A DNA stretch of 62,032 nucleotides from Clostridiales bacterium (GTDB taxonomy: Bacteria; Bacillota; Clostridia; Christensenellales; UBA3700): the NCBI GenBank assembly GCA_015055975.1, contig SVHF01000006.1, positions 1-62,032 on the forward strand, written 5' to 3'. The position numbers and the translations under genes are program-made. Positions 8,823 through 20,100 of the stretch are shown piece after piece. Every line of letters starts with the position of its first letter. Positions within the stretch are counted from its first letter, which is position 1. The notes beneath the pieces were generated by a model. That model saw only the letters and a list, made by a program, of their open reading frames with translations. It did not search any database and was not told the DNA's origin.

Positions 8823-9362
8823 TTATGGAGTAATTGTGATTGTTGCTTTGTATGCAATATCATCTACTATCATATCAAATGTTACATCAACACTCTTCAA
8901 ATTGTTATTCTTATCTAATTCGATAACAACCTTAGCATTTTCAATAGTTGTATCTTCATCTGTAACACCAAGATATTCCATTGGCTTATCTACTATTGCA
9001 GTTAACAATTTGCCTTTAATACTTGTGCTTGAGAAATAATCATCTCTATATGCAAAAGCTGTTGCTGAATCAATGTATGAACCACCATCAATATTTGGGA
9101 TGGCATATGGATTTGATTCTGCGCCACTTGAGCTTCTATTGTATACTTCTTTGTTATCTGCAACGCTTATTAAAGATATTACAATCTTTGGATTAGTTAC
9201 ACCTGCAGCCTTTTCATAGAAATCAGAGTTGCTTAGTTCACCAGTCTTTTGGCCTGGGTTATCAGGAGTAGAGTTGTTGTCTCCATTACATGCTACGAAA
9301 ACGAACATTAAAGAAATAATTGCAATTATAGATATTAATGTTATTAAAATACTCTTTTTCAT
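8823..9362 (-). CDS. small lipoprotein, last gene of the surface-protein operon
   Basis: A 179-residue secreted lipoprotein. The signal peptide ends in the lipobox FVAC, giving lipidation at Cys25, followed by a short hydrophilic linker (GDNNSTPDNPGQ). The mature part has an alternating strand pattern near the end (KSVDVTFDMIV..IAYKATITI), a two-strand sheet edge reminiscent of LolA/LppX-like lipoproteins, but I do not recognise the family. GGAGGAG precedes the ATG. It starts two bases past the stop of the 2593-residue protein and ends before a strong terminator, so it is the distal gene of the operon. It may be a partner or chaperone of the large proteins; that is speculation. Confidence 0.85.
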   Translation of the reverse strand: MKKSILITLISIIAIISLMFVFVACNGDNNSTPDNPGQKTGELSNSDFYEKAAGVTNPKIVISLISVADNKEVYNRSSSGAESNPYAIPNIDGGSYIDSATAFAYRDDYFSSTSIKGKLLTAIVDKPMEYLGVTDEDTTIENAKVVIELDKNNNLKSVDVTFDMIVDDIAYKATITITP

Positions 9363-9364
9363 AA

Positions 9365-12300
9365 TTATTTCTCCTCCTTTACTTTATTTTGTTTCTTTTT
9401 CTTGTTGATAAACAAGCAAGATAATCCCGCAAGAACTAATCCTGCCCCTCCAACGCTAGCTGCAGCTGCTACTTGATAAGTCTTGTTAGCTGCCTTACCT
9501 GCGATTTGCTTTGTAATTGTTACAGCCTTTGTACCTGCGCTCATAAGCTTGTCATATCTTGCTGTTGCAGCACTGAACTTAGTTGCATTAACAAGAGCTT
9601 TATCTACATCAGCTACTTTATTGTAATCTTGTAGAATCTTCTTGTAGTCTGCAATCTTAGTATATCCAAATTCTGTTCCAAGAGTATCTAATGCACTATT
9701 AATTTGATTTGGATCATATGTTGTTGTAGCAGACAATCTCATTACTGCTGATTCATTGTAATTATCTAATTCTAGAATCTTTACATAGAATTCATATCTT
9801 GTATTAGCATTAAGACCTGTAATTACATCATTTTCGAAATCTGTGAATGTTCCATCTCGGCTTACTCTAATGAAGTCTTTATATTGAGCAAACTTACCGC
9901 CGAATGTAATGCTGTTGTAATTTACGGAAATATCGCTTTCTTCAAAGTCTTCTACAAGCCATGTTGCTTTATCTACAGCAAATGTCTTATATACAGCATC
10001 ACCTGAATAATATTCACCTTCTGTTACTTCAATCTTTACTAAATATTCACCATGATTGATGATTTCTTCTGTTGGCTTGTACGTATGAGCATTGTACTCA
10101 ACTGCATCATCGCCTGTGTAATCGTCATCTAATGCATAGTATTCAGTAATTGCAACACCTGTACCATTTGTATCTAATTCAATGCTATCTTTTAGGTTTT
10201 CACCTGTATATTCCATTGAAGATTCCTTTAATTCGATTTCTACTAATGCCTTTGTGTTAACTGTTAAATTACCATATGTATTTATAGTTAAGTTGTAGTT
10301 ATCTACAGCATCACCAGAGATGATTAACGATACGCAGTTATCTTCGTGTTGACCAGGTGTCATATTCATTAGTGCTGGATCTGTTGTATTGAATTCTATT
10401 GCGATATCTACTGGCTTATCATTTGCATCATATACAAAGTCGTCTGATGTTCCAACTAAAGCGTATCCTTTACCTGTAGATGGAACTAACTTTGTATCAC
10501 CATAACCCATTGTAAAATCATCAACATCTACAGTTACATTTCTCTTTGTAATTGTAAATGGTTCTGCATCTTGTTCTTCTGTTGTTGGATTAAAGATGTA
10601 GTTATCCTTATGAGCACCTGTAATTCCTGTAACCTTGATTGTATATTCGCCAGCATTAATTGGCTTAATAGAAACATCACCGTTATATGTAATTTCAGCA
10701 ATTACTTCGTCACCTTCATATACACCATTGAATGTAACTGTTGGAGCCTTTTCTGTTGCATCATATACAAGGTTTGCATTTGCAGTAATTGTATCTAAAG
10801 TAATTGTCTTTTTAATTACTGTAAATCTACCAACTATTTCAATGCTATAGTTAGATGCTCTAGTACCTGTTGGTGTAACAACAATTTCATATGCGCCTGT
10901 AGGAGCATTCTTTTCAGTTCCATTATATAGAACTTCATTTACTGTCTTTGTTACTGCAAATACTAAAGAATCAATTGTATCTCCATCACGGATAACACCG
11001 TTTGTCTTTGTATATTCAACAGGTTCATTTAGATAATATTGAACATTTGTTGCATAAGCTGTTGCTTCTTCAAATGCATTTGTTCCCTTTACATAAATTG
11101 CTGTAGCAATTGTGTAATAGTCAAACTCTTTTGCATTTGCAACAACTACCGCAATCTTTTCTCCTAATACATCAATATAATATTGTGTATTTGCAGCGTA
11201 TTCTGTAGCTGCATCATAATTTGGAGTTACTACCTTCTTATAAATGTTATGAGATTCTTTATAATATCCAAATGTTGTAGCGTCTAAGATAACTTGGTCA
11301 TTTCCTTTATTATCTAGATAATAATCTGCTGTGCTATCAAATGTAGCTGTTGATTCAATTGGATTATAAACATCAATTGGAGTCTTTATATACAATGTTG
11401 TAGCGATTGTATAGTATCCAAATACAGCTTCATCATCCTTTGTTGCTTCTTCATATACATTTTCACTTACTTGTACATAGTATTGTGTATCTAGTGCATA
11501 TACGCTTGCTTGTGTGTATACATCTTTTGAAGATTCTTCATAAATAGTTGTTGCTTGTGTATATAAGTTATATACATCTTCGCTATCCTTTGTAGCTTCT
11601 TCAAATACATTTTCACTTACTTGTACATAATATTGTGTATCTGCTGCGTATGATTCAGATGCAGTATATACATACTTTTCAGTTCTTGTATATAAAGTTC
11701 CTTCATATGCTTCAAATGCAGCTTGATCTGCAATTGCGACTAAAGTTCCTTCTTCGTCGCTATAGTATGTAGCTAAACTATCATATCCTGTAGCTTCAGT
11801 ATAGATATATCCATCTTGTGCTTTTGTATATAATGTTGTTACACTTGTATAATATCCAAACAATGCTTCAGTTAAAGCGATTTGACTTGCTCCAGCATTA
11901 TCTAAGAAATAATTCTTGTTTGAATCAAATGCTGTAGCTTCTAGATATTCTGGTTCTGTTCCCTTTGTATATAAAGCTGTTGCTGCTTTGTAATAAGCAA
12001 ATAATGCTGAACTATCTACTGTAATAGGTTGAGTATCATTACCAGATAAGTAATATGCAGCACTTGGAACATATTCTGTAGTTTCAGGATAATTGTATCC
12101 AACACCCTTTACATATAGTTGAGTTGCATTCTTATAATATCCGAAGATATCTTCATTTGTAATTGCTATTGGTTGAGTTCCATCATTTGCTAAGAAATAC
12201 AAAACGCCTTCTGCATAAGCATCAGCAAGTGGATAAGTTACAACATCTTCTTTTGTATATAAAGTTGTTGCTGCTTTATATCCATTAAATTGAACTTCTG

Positions 12301-15300
12301 TTAGATTTATAGGTCTATATCCAAAGTCGAATATTTCACCATATTCTTTTTCGATATTTCCAATAGAATATGTCAAAACATACTTTTTAACTGTAAATGG
12401 TTTTGTTTCATTTACAATTTCAAATGTATAGTTCTTAGCTGATGTTCCTTCGCAAGCGGCAGCCATATCATATTGGCCAACTTCAGCACCAGCAGCAAAT
12501 CCTTCAGATGTAAACTTAAATACTATATTTGCTTTGTCTTGATCATAAATTGCTTTTCTTTCAGGAGTTAAATCATCTTCTCCTGTTAATACTTCATAAT
12601 GGATTTCACTATTGAATGCATATGAATACATCTTTTCTGCAGGAGTTACTCTAACCTTAATTGGGATTTGAGTAATTTCAAATGCAAAGTAAGGATCACC
12701 CGCAGCTGTTGTTGGGCCAGCATATGCACTATGATCTGTATTTTCAAAGCTTAAATAATAACTTGCTTCTGAAATGCTATCATGAGCAATAACCATTATG
12801 TATGAACCAGCATCTTTAATTGTTGCTATTGGCTCATATTTATGTGTATTAACAGTAATTGCATTTGCATCTTCTGTTTCGTCATTTAATACATAATACT
12901 TAAAGTTAACATCAGCACCCTTTAATTCATCAACTTTAACAAGTCCTGATACAGATGCTATCGTATTTAATTCAGAATTAGCATATTCAGATGTATGATC
13001 TTGCATATCATATTCACGATTTGCTTCTAAGCTTGATGTATCAATTGTAATTGTTGCATTAACACCGATTACATCATAAACGACATAGAAGTTTTGTGGA
13101 GCATAGTTAATATATGCTTCAGAATCGAAGGTTAATTTTGCAACGTAAATACCTTTTGCTGAAATAACACTTACACCAACTGCATCATTATCAACTACAT
13201 AAGTATCTCCGACTAATTTTGCTGGATAGTAAATTGGATCGCAGTAAATTAAATCGAAATATTTTGGATTTACTAAATCTGTTACACCCTTAATTACGCA
13301 AGGCAATGTATTAAATCCTTTGTAATCTTCTGTTTCAAAATATCCAGTTTGAGCTTCGCCCATAAATGTAATATTCTTTTGAACATATACTGGATTTGTA
13401 ATCGCATTATAGTAATTGTATGTTGTACCATATTCGCTATCAATAAACGCAGCATCGGCAATATTCCCAACTGTATATTGTCTTAATACTCCAACCTCAG
13501 CTTGCTTAATTGTAACGATTCTTGTTACTCCTATAATTTGATCCTTATCGTTTAATTCAAGTTTAACAACGCCTTCAGCGATTAATTCCTCAGCACTGTA
13601 TTCGTCAAATATTGTTTCGTGTTCTTCACTTTCAAACTTATCTATTGTACCTGGAAGGTAGTAGTTGTTTGCAACAGCACCTGAAGCTAGAGAAACAGTT
13701 ACAAAATACTTTCCGGCTGTTGTAAATTCTTTAAAGTTATCATCAAATGTCACATTTATTGCAGATGCATCAAATACGTTATAAACTACGATATTTGCTA
13801 CAGAAACATCTGCTGTACCGATAATATTGTTATCTCCGTCACGTATTTGTGTTTTTGTTTCATCAGCTGCAGCCCATGTTACTTTTTGAGCTTGTGAATT
13901 ATAGATAATATTATCCATATCTCTAAAGAACACTTCAATTGTTCTTGGAGTTACAGTTACAAACCATTCTCTTTGTAGAGAATCACTCAATTTATAATTG
14001 CTATCATTACAATCATTTACTGTGATTCTATATGAACCTGCATTTTTAATATCTAGAGCTGATTTATAAACACGTCTATAGTAAATAGATTCTGAAACCG
14101 GCATTGATACATATCCAGATTCTAAGAATGTACCATATTCAACGTAGTTTTCACCATCTTTCACATAATATGTTGTACCAACCTCAAATGCCGAAGGAAG
14201 AATCACTTCATAAGGGTTCGCTTCAACTCCAGTTGCTCTATAGAACGTCTTAGATGTATCTATAGCAACTTTGAAATATTTGTTGTCTCCATCTATTTGA
14301 TATTCACCAAATAAATAATATTCACCATTGTCATTCATTAGATAATATGAATTATTTCTTTCTAGGTTAACTGAACTCAATCTAGCATATGTTATTAATT
14401 CATATATCGTAGGAATGCTAAAGTTTGGATCTGATCCTAAATATCCTGATTCTGATACTGGTAGATATGCAAAATTGTATTCTTTTCCTGTATAGATAAA
14501 ATCTTCAGGAGCAGTATAAACTTCACTATCAACTGTATTATTTATTGTCTTCCATGCACCAATTATTTCTTTTTGATTAATTGTATAAGTATATGTTGGT
14601 TGCCATAAACTAGTTGCAGAATCAGCATCATAATACTTATTATCTGCCTTATATGAAACAATTTTGTTTGTCTCATCTAAGAAGTCAAATTTGAAATTAT
14701 CCTCAGTTGTAGACGTTTTACCATTATGAACTCTTAGTTTATAAGTCCCAGCATCTTCAATATCGCTAAATCCATACATATATGCTGAACCTTGTTTATA
14801 TACTTTCCATATACTTGCATTCGTATAAATTGTTTTAGTTTCATCTACTTCAACTCCAGTATGAGTTCCTACAACCTTCATCGGTGTTAATGTAGGAGTT
14901 GTTAACGCCATATTGTATGTATATAGATTAACGGTTGGAGTTTCGATACCTGGTGTTGCATTAAAAGTTCTTTGACCTAAATGATATGTATATGGATCAT
15001 CATTTTCTCCAGCTGCTGCTGTAGTGTCTCCTTCTAATAAATATGTTCCAGCATATCCAATCGAAGCTTTGATAACGTAGTTTGCATTTGTTGTAGATCT
15101 CGCCATAATTGAATCACTGAAATCATACTGTCTATAATTGGTCAACGCCTCTTGCGCAGAATTTGCATATCTATAACATGCTTTGTTCGCAACATTTTGT
15201 GTTCCATTATATGCATCTACTGACCAAACAAACATACCACTTTGGGTTGAATACCCGGTTACCTTTGTTGCATCTACTCTCGCGATAACCGATGCTGATT

Positions 15301-17146
15301 GCGTTAATCCGCTCCACTCTAAGCCAAATACGCTTGTTTGCACAGTTCCATCTTCTATATAGCCTTTTGAGCTAAAGGTTGTATCTGCATAGTATGTCTT
15401 CCCTGCAATTGTTATTTGCGTAGACCCAGTTCCCGTGTAACTAGCTCTATGCCACTCTCCAGTTGTATATTTATATAATCCATTCGTTTGTTGCATTTGA
15501 AGAGTTAAATAGTTTCCACTTGGAATAGAATCAGAGAAAATTACTGGTTGAACTCCAGCTGAATTTGAAGTAGCAGAAACTCCATATCCATCACCACCTG
15601 TTGCCTTTGCACTTCTTAAATATCTATATGTATCAAATGTTATATCTGCTAATGTATTTTTTTCAAATGTATAGAAAACGCCTGATATAGCACCTGATTC
15701 TGAAGCAGCGCAAATACATCCTCCATAAAAATACTCTCCTACAGAATCAGCTTTCGTCTTTCCATCTACTGCCGTCGTATGATAATATAAATCATCCTGT
15801 GTTGCCCCATAAATATACTTACTACTTCCAACAAAAGACATTGCAACTCCAGTCCAAGAACAAATAACCCCATTAATCGTTCCTGAAGCCGCAGATGAAG
15901 CATTGTTTGAATTGCTTCCTGCATTTACAGGGGAATACAATGAGGTCGCAGGCCCTGCTGAAACATTGCTTCCTGCGATAATGCCTGACAATCCCATTCT
16001 ATTTGTACCACTGTCTTGTGTATAACCACCACCCCATGCTCTCAAATTGCCAGAGCCTGTCGCTGTTATATTATAGATAGTAGAATTATTCAACAAACAG
16101 CCTGTAATTCCACCTACAAAAACTCTAGGATGATTCGTTTGAGAATACGCAAGAACTATTAAATGTCTTCCTCCTTCGGCATAACCAGATAAACATGCGC
16201 CTGAAGAAATATGAATTTTAGAATTCGAAATCTGTGAATTATTATCAACAGTGCCAGCATATCCTCCCATACATACCGTGCAAACTCCATCCAAATCTTG
16301 CCCATTCTTTGCCGTTCCATATGCAACACACATTTTCCCATTAATCGTCAATGAGCAGTTATCTATTCCTGAATTATATAGATATCCAAACATTATGCCA
16401 ATTGACAAACCTCTATTTGCTGACCCACTATTTTCCCCGTGATTTGAAGTATCTAATGCGTAAGTTCCTTCAAACACAACGTTAGTATTAGATATAGAAG
16501 AGTATGCTAGTATTGAACCTAAATACCCTGCTGTATAAAAACCATAAGCATCTGTGCTATATCCAAATGGAGAAGTCTTATTTTCATATGTACTAATTAT
16601 TTTATCGTTGTCCCCGTATTTTTTACCATCTTCATTCTTTCCGCTATCTAAATAATTTATTCCTGCTTTAAACGCACTGCTTGTTATTTTATTGTTAGCA
16701 GCTGCATCTTCTACGATTATTGGATCCTCACCTGTGCTGCCACCTGTGATTGAGCCTGAATTCGATGTAATAGTAATCTTATATCCACACCCATCTAAGT
16801 AATGATATTGCACTGATTCGGCCGTCGTATCTTTTGTCCATGAAATATCAGTCGTTAAATATCCATATTTTGGCGATGTAGATGTTCCGTCTGCTTCAAG
16901 CCAAGTTTTTAAATCAGAATAAGACGAAATGGCATCTCCTTGTTTATAATAGATTGATTCTTTAAAATCGGTACTTGTTCTATATCCATCTTCTACTTTA
17001 CCGTTTAATCCAATAGTATCTGCTTTAGCAACATTTGCTTCGTAATTAGAAGTTGCTAAATATACAGCGCAACCCATTATCGCAATAAGGATGATAACAA
17101 GTATGCCAGTTATTAATCTTGTATTATTCATTTTCTCTTTATTCAT
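9365..17146 (-). CDS. giant membrane-anchored surface protein with GLUG-like, MBG-like and YY-repeat domains (2593 aa)
   Basis: An exported protein anchored at both ends. An N-terminal signal/membrane helix (about 11-32) leads to a beta-helix region with GLUG-like elements (MGGYAGTVDN, VGGITGCLLNN). A long chain of MBG/YDG-type Ig-like domains follows, marked by FTITKRNVTVDV-like joints and GAYEI/GEYTI strands. An Fn3-like domain, a helical segment, a transmembrane helix (about 2558-2580) and a Lys-rich tail close it. Residues about 1620-2040 are a tandem array of ~48-residue Tyr-rich modules sitting inside one MBG-like domain. I chose the ATG preceded by AAAGGAGGTAACAGAT; longer in-frame extensions overlap the upstream gene and lack such a site. 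The N-terminal layout matches its upstream neighbour, so the two are paralogues. A role in adhesion or cell-surface architecture is inferred. Confidence 0.88.
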   Translation of the reverse strand: MNKEKMNNTRLITGILVIILIAIMGCAVYLATSNYEANVAKADTIGLNGKVEDGYRTSTDFKESIYYKQGDAISSYSDLKTWLEADGTSTSPKYGYLTTDISWTKDTTAESVQYHYLDGCGYKITITSNSGSITGGSTGEDPIIVEDAAANNKITSSAFKAGINYLDSGKNEDGKKYGDNDKIISTYENKTSPFGYSTDAYGFYTAGYLGSILAYSSISNTNVVFEGTYALDTSNHGENSGSANRGLSIGIMFGYLYNSGIDNCSLTINGKMCVAYGTAKNGQDLDGVCTVCMGGYAGTVDNNSQISNSKIHISSGACLSGYAEGGRHLIVLAYSQTNHPRVFVGGITGCLLNNSTIYNITATGSGNLRAWGGGYTQDSGTNRMGLSGIIAGSNVSAGPATSLYSPVNAGSNSNNASSAASGTINGVICSWTGVAMSFVGSSKYIYGATQDDLYYHTTAVDGKTKADSVGEYFYGGCICAASESGAISGVFYTFEKNTLADITFDTYRYLRSAKATGGDGYGVSATSNSAGVQPVIFSDSIPSGNYLTLQMQQTNGLYKYTTGEWHRASYTGTGSTQITIAGKTYYADTTFSSKGYIEDGTVQTSVFGLEWSGLTQSASVIARVDATKVTGYSTQSGMFVWSVDAYNGTQNVANKACYRYANSAQEALTNYRQYDFSDSIMARSTTNANYVIKASIGYAGTYLLEGDTTAAAGENDDPYTYHLGQRTFNATPGIETPTVNLYTYNMALTTPTLTPMKVVGTHTGVEVDETKTIYTNASIWKVYKQGSAYMYGFSDIEDAGTYKLRVHNGKTSTTEDNFKFDFLDETNKIVSYKADNKYYDADSATSLWQPTYTYTINQKEIIGAWKTINNTVDSEVYTAPEDFIYTGKEYNFAYLPVSESGYLGSDPNFSIPTIYELITYARLSSVNLERNNSYYLMNDNGEYYLFGEYQIDGDNKYFKVAIDTSKTFYRATGVEANPYEVILPSAFEVGTTYYVKDGENYVEYGTFLESGYVSMPVSESIYYRRVYKSALDIKNAGSYRITVNDCNDSNYKLSDSLQREWFVTVTPRTIEVFFRDMDNIIYNSQAQKVTWAAADETKTQIRDGDNNIIGTADVSVANIVVYNVFDASAINVTFDDNFKEFTTAGKYFVTVSLASGAVANNYYLPGTIDKFESEEHETIFDEYSAEELIAEGVVKLELNDKDQIIGVTRIVTIKQAEVGVLRQYTVGNIADAAFIDSEYGTTYNYYNAITNPVYVQKNITFMGEAQTGYFETEDYKGFNTLPCVIKGVTDLVNPKYFDLIYCDPIYYPAKLVGDTYVVDNDAVGVSVISAKGIYVAKLTFDSEAYINYAPQNFYVVYDVIGVNATITIDTSSLEANREYDMQDHTSEYANSELNTIASVSGLVKVDELKGADVNFKYYVLNDETEDANAITVNTHKYEPIATIKDAGSYIMVIAHDSISEASYYLSFENTDHSAYAGPTTAAGDPYFAFEITQIPIKVRVTPAEKMYSYAFNSEIHYEVLTGEDDLTPERKAIYDQDKANIVFKFTSEGFAAGAEVGQYDMAAACEGTSAKNYTFEIVNETKPFTVKKYVLTYSIGNIEKEYGEIFDFGYRPINLTEVQFNGYKAATTLYTKEDVVTYPLADAYAEGVLYFLANDGTQPIAITNEDIFGYYKNATQLYVKGVGYNYPETTEYVPSAAYYLSGNDTQPITVDSSALFAYYKAATALYTKGTEPEYLEATAFDSNKNYFLDNAGASQIALTEALFGYYTSVTTLYTKAQDGYIYTEATGYDSLATYYSDEEGTLVAIADQAAFEAYEGTLYTRTEKYVYTASESYAADTQYYVQVSENVFEEATKDSEDVYNLYTQATTIYEESSKDVYTQASVYALDTQYYVQVSENVYEEATKDDEAVFGYYTIATTLYIKTPIDVYNPIESTATFDSTADYYLDNKGNDQVILDATTFGYYKESHNIYKKVVTPNYDAATEYAANTQYYIDVLGEKIAVVVANAKEFDYYTIATAIYVKGTNAFEEATAYATNVQYYLNEPVEYTKTNGVIRDGDTIDSLVFAVTKTVNEVLYNGTEKNAPTGAYEIVVTPTGTRASNYSIEIVGRFTVIKKTITLDTITANANLVYDATEKAPTVTFNGVYEGDEVIAEITYNGDVSIKPINAGEYTIKVTGITGAHKDNYIFNPTTEEQDAEPFTITKRNVTVDVDDFTMGYGDTKLVPSTGKGYALVGTSDDFVYDANDKPVDIAIEFNTTDPALMNMTPGQHEDNCVSLIISGDAVDNYNLTINTYGNLTVNTKALVEIELKESSMEYTGENLKDSIELDTNGTGVAITEYYALDDDYTGDDAVEYNAHTYKPTEEIINHGEYLVKIEVTEGEYYSGDAVYKTFAVDKATWLVEDFEESDISVNYNSITFGGKFAQYKDFIRVSRDGTFTDFENDVITGLNANTRYEFYVKILELDNYNESAVMRLSATTTYDPNQINSALDTLGTEFGYTKIADYKKILQDYNKVADVDKALVNATKFSAATARYDKLMSAGTKAVTITKQIAGKAANKTYQVAAAASVGGAGLVLAGLSCLFINKKKKQNKVKEEK
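11020..12310 (-). repeat. tandem array of about nine ~145-150 bp units encoding Tyr-rich modules
   Basis: Each unit encodes roughly 45-51 residues with the pattern F-G-Y-Y-x-x-A-T-T-L-Y-x-K ... Y-x-E-A-T-x-Y-x-x-x-T-Q-Y-Y. Most units have diverged. Two neighbours (around 11436-11492 and 11586-11642) differ by only three bases in 57 and are offset by exactly 150 bases, pointing to recent duplication. It is protein-coding throughout. Confidence 0.9.
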
Positions 17147-17162
17147 ATCTGTTACCTCCTTT

Positions 17163-20100
17163 TTAGAATTGTGCTTTATCTTGTGGGCCTTCACGTCTTT
17201 CTCTCTTCACTGGCGCTTGGCTCTTTTTCTCTGGTGTTGGTGGAGCTTTTCTTGCGCTTCCACTTCCCGATGGTTTTGTCGGCTTTCTCTTTTTCCTAGC
17301 TTTAGCCTTTTTCTTCTTACTTAATGTAACGCCTAAAACTATTCCAACTATTGCTACTACCAAAACGGCACCGCCGATTATAATTGGCAATTTGTATTGG
17401 TTAAATAAATCCATGATGCCACTAGATCCAGGTTTGTTTCCACTTCCATCTTTGTTGCCGCTTTCCTTAACTTCGCTTACTTCGATAGTTGCATATTGCT
17501 CTGTGCTATAGTTTCCATCACTAAATTTAACTTTAACGATATACTCACCTGGCGCTAATGTACCATCGCTGCTCAATTCAACTTTATTATCATCTAAATC
17601 GTAATATTCATATTCTGCTGCATATTCTTCACCGCCGAATATAAATGTTGGATATAGAATTGATAAATCTGTATTAGAATCCAACTCTTCGTAGATATCT
17701 TCAATAGAGTCAAAACTTACAGTCTCGATTTTTGCTGCCTCGATTGTGATTTTAACCTTAACTGGAGTGTCTGCATATGTTGTGCTCTTTAAGGTTATTG
17801 TTCCTACATAATTACCTACATTTACTGGAGCTGAATTTGAGTCGTAATATACATAGATACGTTCATCATCGTCATCCATTGTAAAGAATTCCATATACTT
17901 AGAAGACTCATAACCCGCATAATATACTGGGTGCATTGTATGGTTCTCGATTTCAAATTCACCAGTTACAAATGTTCCTGTATAAGTTCTTGTTACTTCT
18001 TTTGGAAGAACATTAGGCATTGCTGTTTTATCAATTTCTAATGTTGCTGTTAATTCTAAATTGTCATAGTTTTCAAGTGAAACAATTGCAATAATTGTAT
18101 ATTCACCAACATTATTAAATGACAATGGATTAGAATCTAATTCAACACCAGATTGATATGTCCACTTTGTACCATTATTGATATCTAAGCCCTTTTCGCC
18201 TTTATCAACATAGTTATCCCCTAAATATGTATATGTAATTACTGCGCCTTTTTCGATATAAGCATCTAGCGTGCTACCTTCAACGAAAATTGAATGATAA
18301 TTTTCGCTGTTCTTATCGATAAAGTTATATTTAGCATCATTAAATTCTAGGCCTTCGAATTGAGCTTTATCAACGATAAAGTTAATTCTTGTTGATGAAC
18401 TTGCAAAGCAATCATCACCTTTAAACATGATTCTAAATTCGTAGCTTCCTGCATTAATAAATTCTGGAGCAGTAGAATCATCAATAAGCATTGGAGTTAA
18501 TGTGTCTGGATCAACAAATCTTACTTCAATTGCTTCTGAAGCATCACCTTCAACTGCTTGAGAACCATTATATGCATAATATTTAAGAGCTTCGTTTTCA
18601 ACTTTTATTACAGTTGTATTACCGCCATTAGCAGATACCTTAATATCTGTATCAATTAAAGCAAATTTATGTGCTTGCTCGTCGTAAACCACTCTAATGT
18701 CGTTCGCACTAGTTACTGTTGCAGCCTTATTGATAGTTAAATATGTATCATCATATGGCTTATCATAGAAATTCTCACTTCCAGCAAATGTGATTTGAAC
18801 TAAGTATCTACCTACTTCAAATGGGTTAACTGTTTTGCTGAAATCTGCAACATTATCTGTTACTTTATAGTAATTAATTGTAAATGTACCATCTTCATAA
18901 TAACTTGGATTTACAGCTGTCTTTGTTTTAATTTCAAAAGATAGATTTTGTCCTGCGAAAGACTTTGTTTGACTCTCTAAGTCTAAATCTAAGTATCCTT
19001 TTGTAATTGTAAATTTGATAGGATTACCATTATTTGTTACTTCATAATTCGAATTATCTATAGTAATCTTAGCAAAATATACGTTAACATCTAAAACATT
19101 TCCAGATTCAGTAACTTCAATTTCATTTATACATTCTTTCTCTGAATAATATTTAATAGCTGCATCTTTTGTTTCATTAAATACATCTTTATATGTACCA
19201 GTTATTGCATGTTCTATTCCATCGAATGTGATAGTTGTATTGAAATCAACATTTCCGTCCAATCTTGGAGTTACTGTTACGCCTTTCTTTAGAATAGTTA
19301 TATTTGTTGGTATAATTGACAAATCATAGTTTGCAATTTCTCCTGCAAGCTCTGCGTTTACTGGATAATCACCAACATTTGGATATACTAGCATATCATC
19401 ATCATCTTTTGTAATCTTTGCGTCTGTGATAAGGTTTAGAGTAATAATTTCGCCTTCACCTTCAACTGTAATTTGAGATGGAATGTTATCTCCGTAAACA
19501 TATGAACTAGATAATTGTTCTGGATAATTTGCAAGATTGATTTCCATAATTGCTTTATCAATAGTTGATGTAGCAACTTTCTTTGAAATTAAATACTTGC
19601 TTGTATCTGTTGTTAATTCGTTTAAATTAGCAGTTGTTGAGCCTGTTAGGAATCTTACTAGATATTTGTTGTAATATTCATCAACACTATCTACTCTTAA
19701 TGTTACATCCCATGTGCCAGCATTCTTGCTTGCAAAAGAAGCAACTACTTTTAGATAAGATTCTTCAACAGCTGGCGTTGTATATAAATATTGATCTGAA
19801 TAAATCAAAATTGTATTTGCGATCAACTCTGTTCCTGTAGAATATACTTTTGCTGTTAATACTACTTCAGATATTTCTGATGCATTATATGTTTTGTTAA
19901 ATAATGCATTTAATTCGGCTTCGCTCATGCTAGATAAAGATTGGCTTCCATAATACAAATTGTCTAATGTAATACCAATACCTGCGATAATGATTTTTAC
20001 GTTCCACAATTTTGCTTCTTCTTCATTTTCAGCGCCATTTCTTACAAATCCGTCTCCATTTGCAAATGCATCCGCATACATGTTTTCATCACTAACAAGT

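Noticed and set aside
11020..12310. Regular ~150-base repeats resembling a CRISPR-like array
   Set aside because: The units are translated in one continuous frame, vary throughout, and have no constant repeat with unique spacers; no cas genes are near.
17147..17194. Longer N-terminus for the 2593-residue protein overlapping the upstream gene
   Set aside because: The extension has no ribosome-binding site and overlaps the neighbour, while the inner ATG follows AAAGGAGG at ideal spacing and starts a normal signal segment.
17163..17320. Sortase (LPXTG-type) anchoring of the giant proteins
   Set aside because: No LPXTG-like motif precedes the C-terminal helix in any of them.
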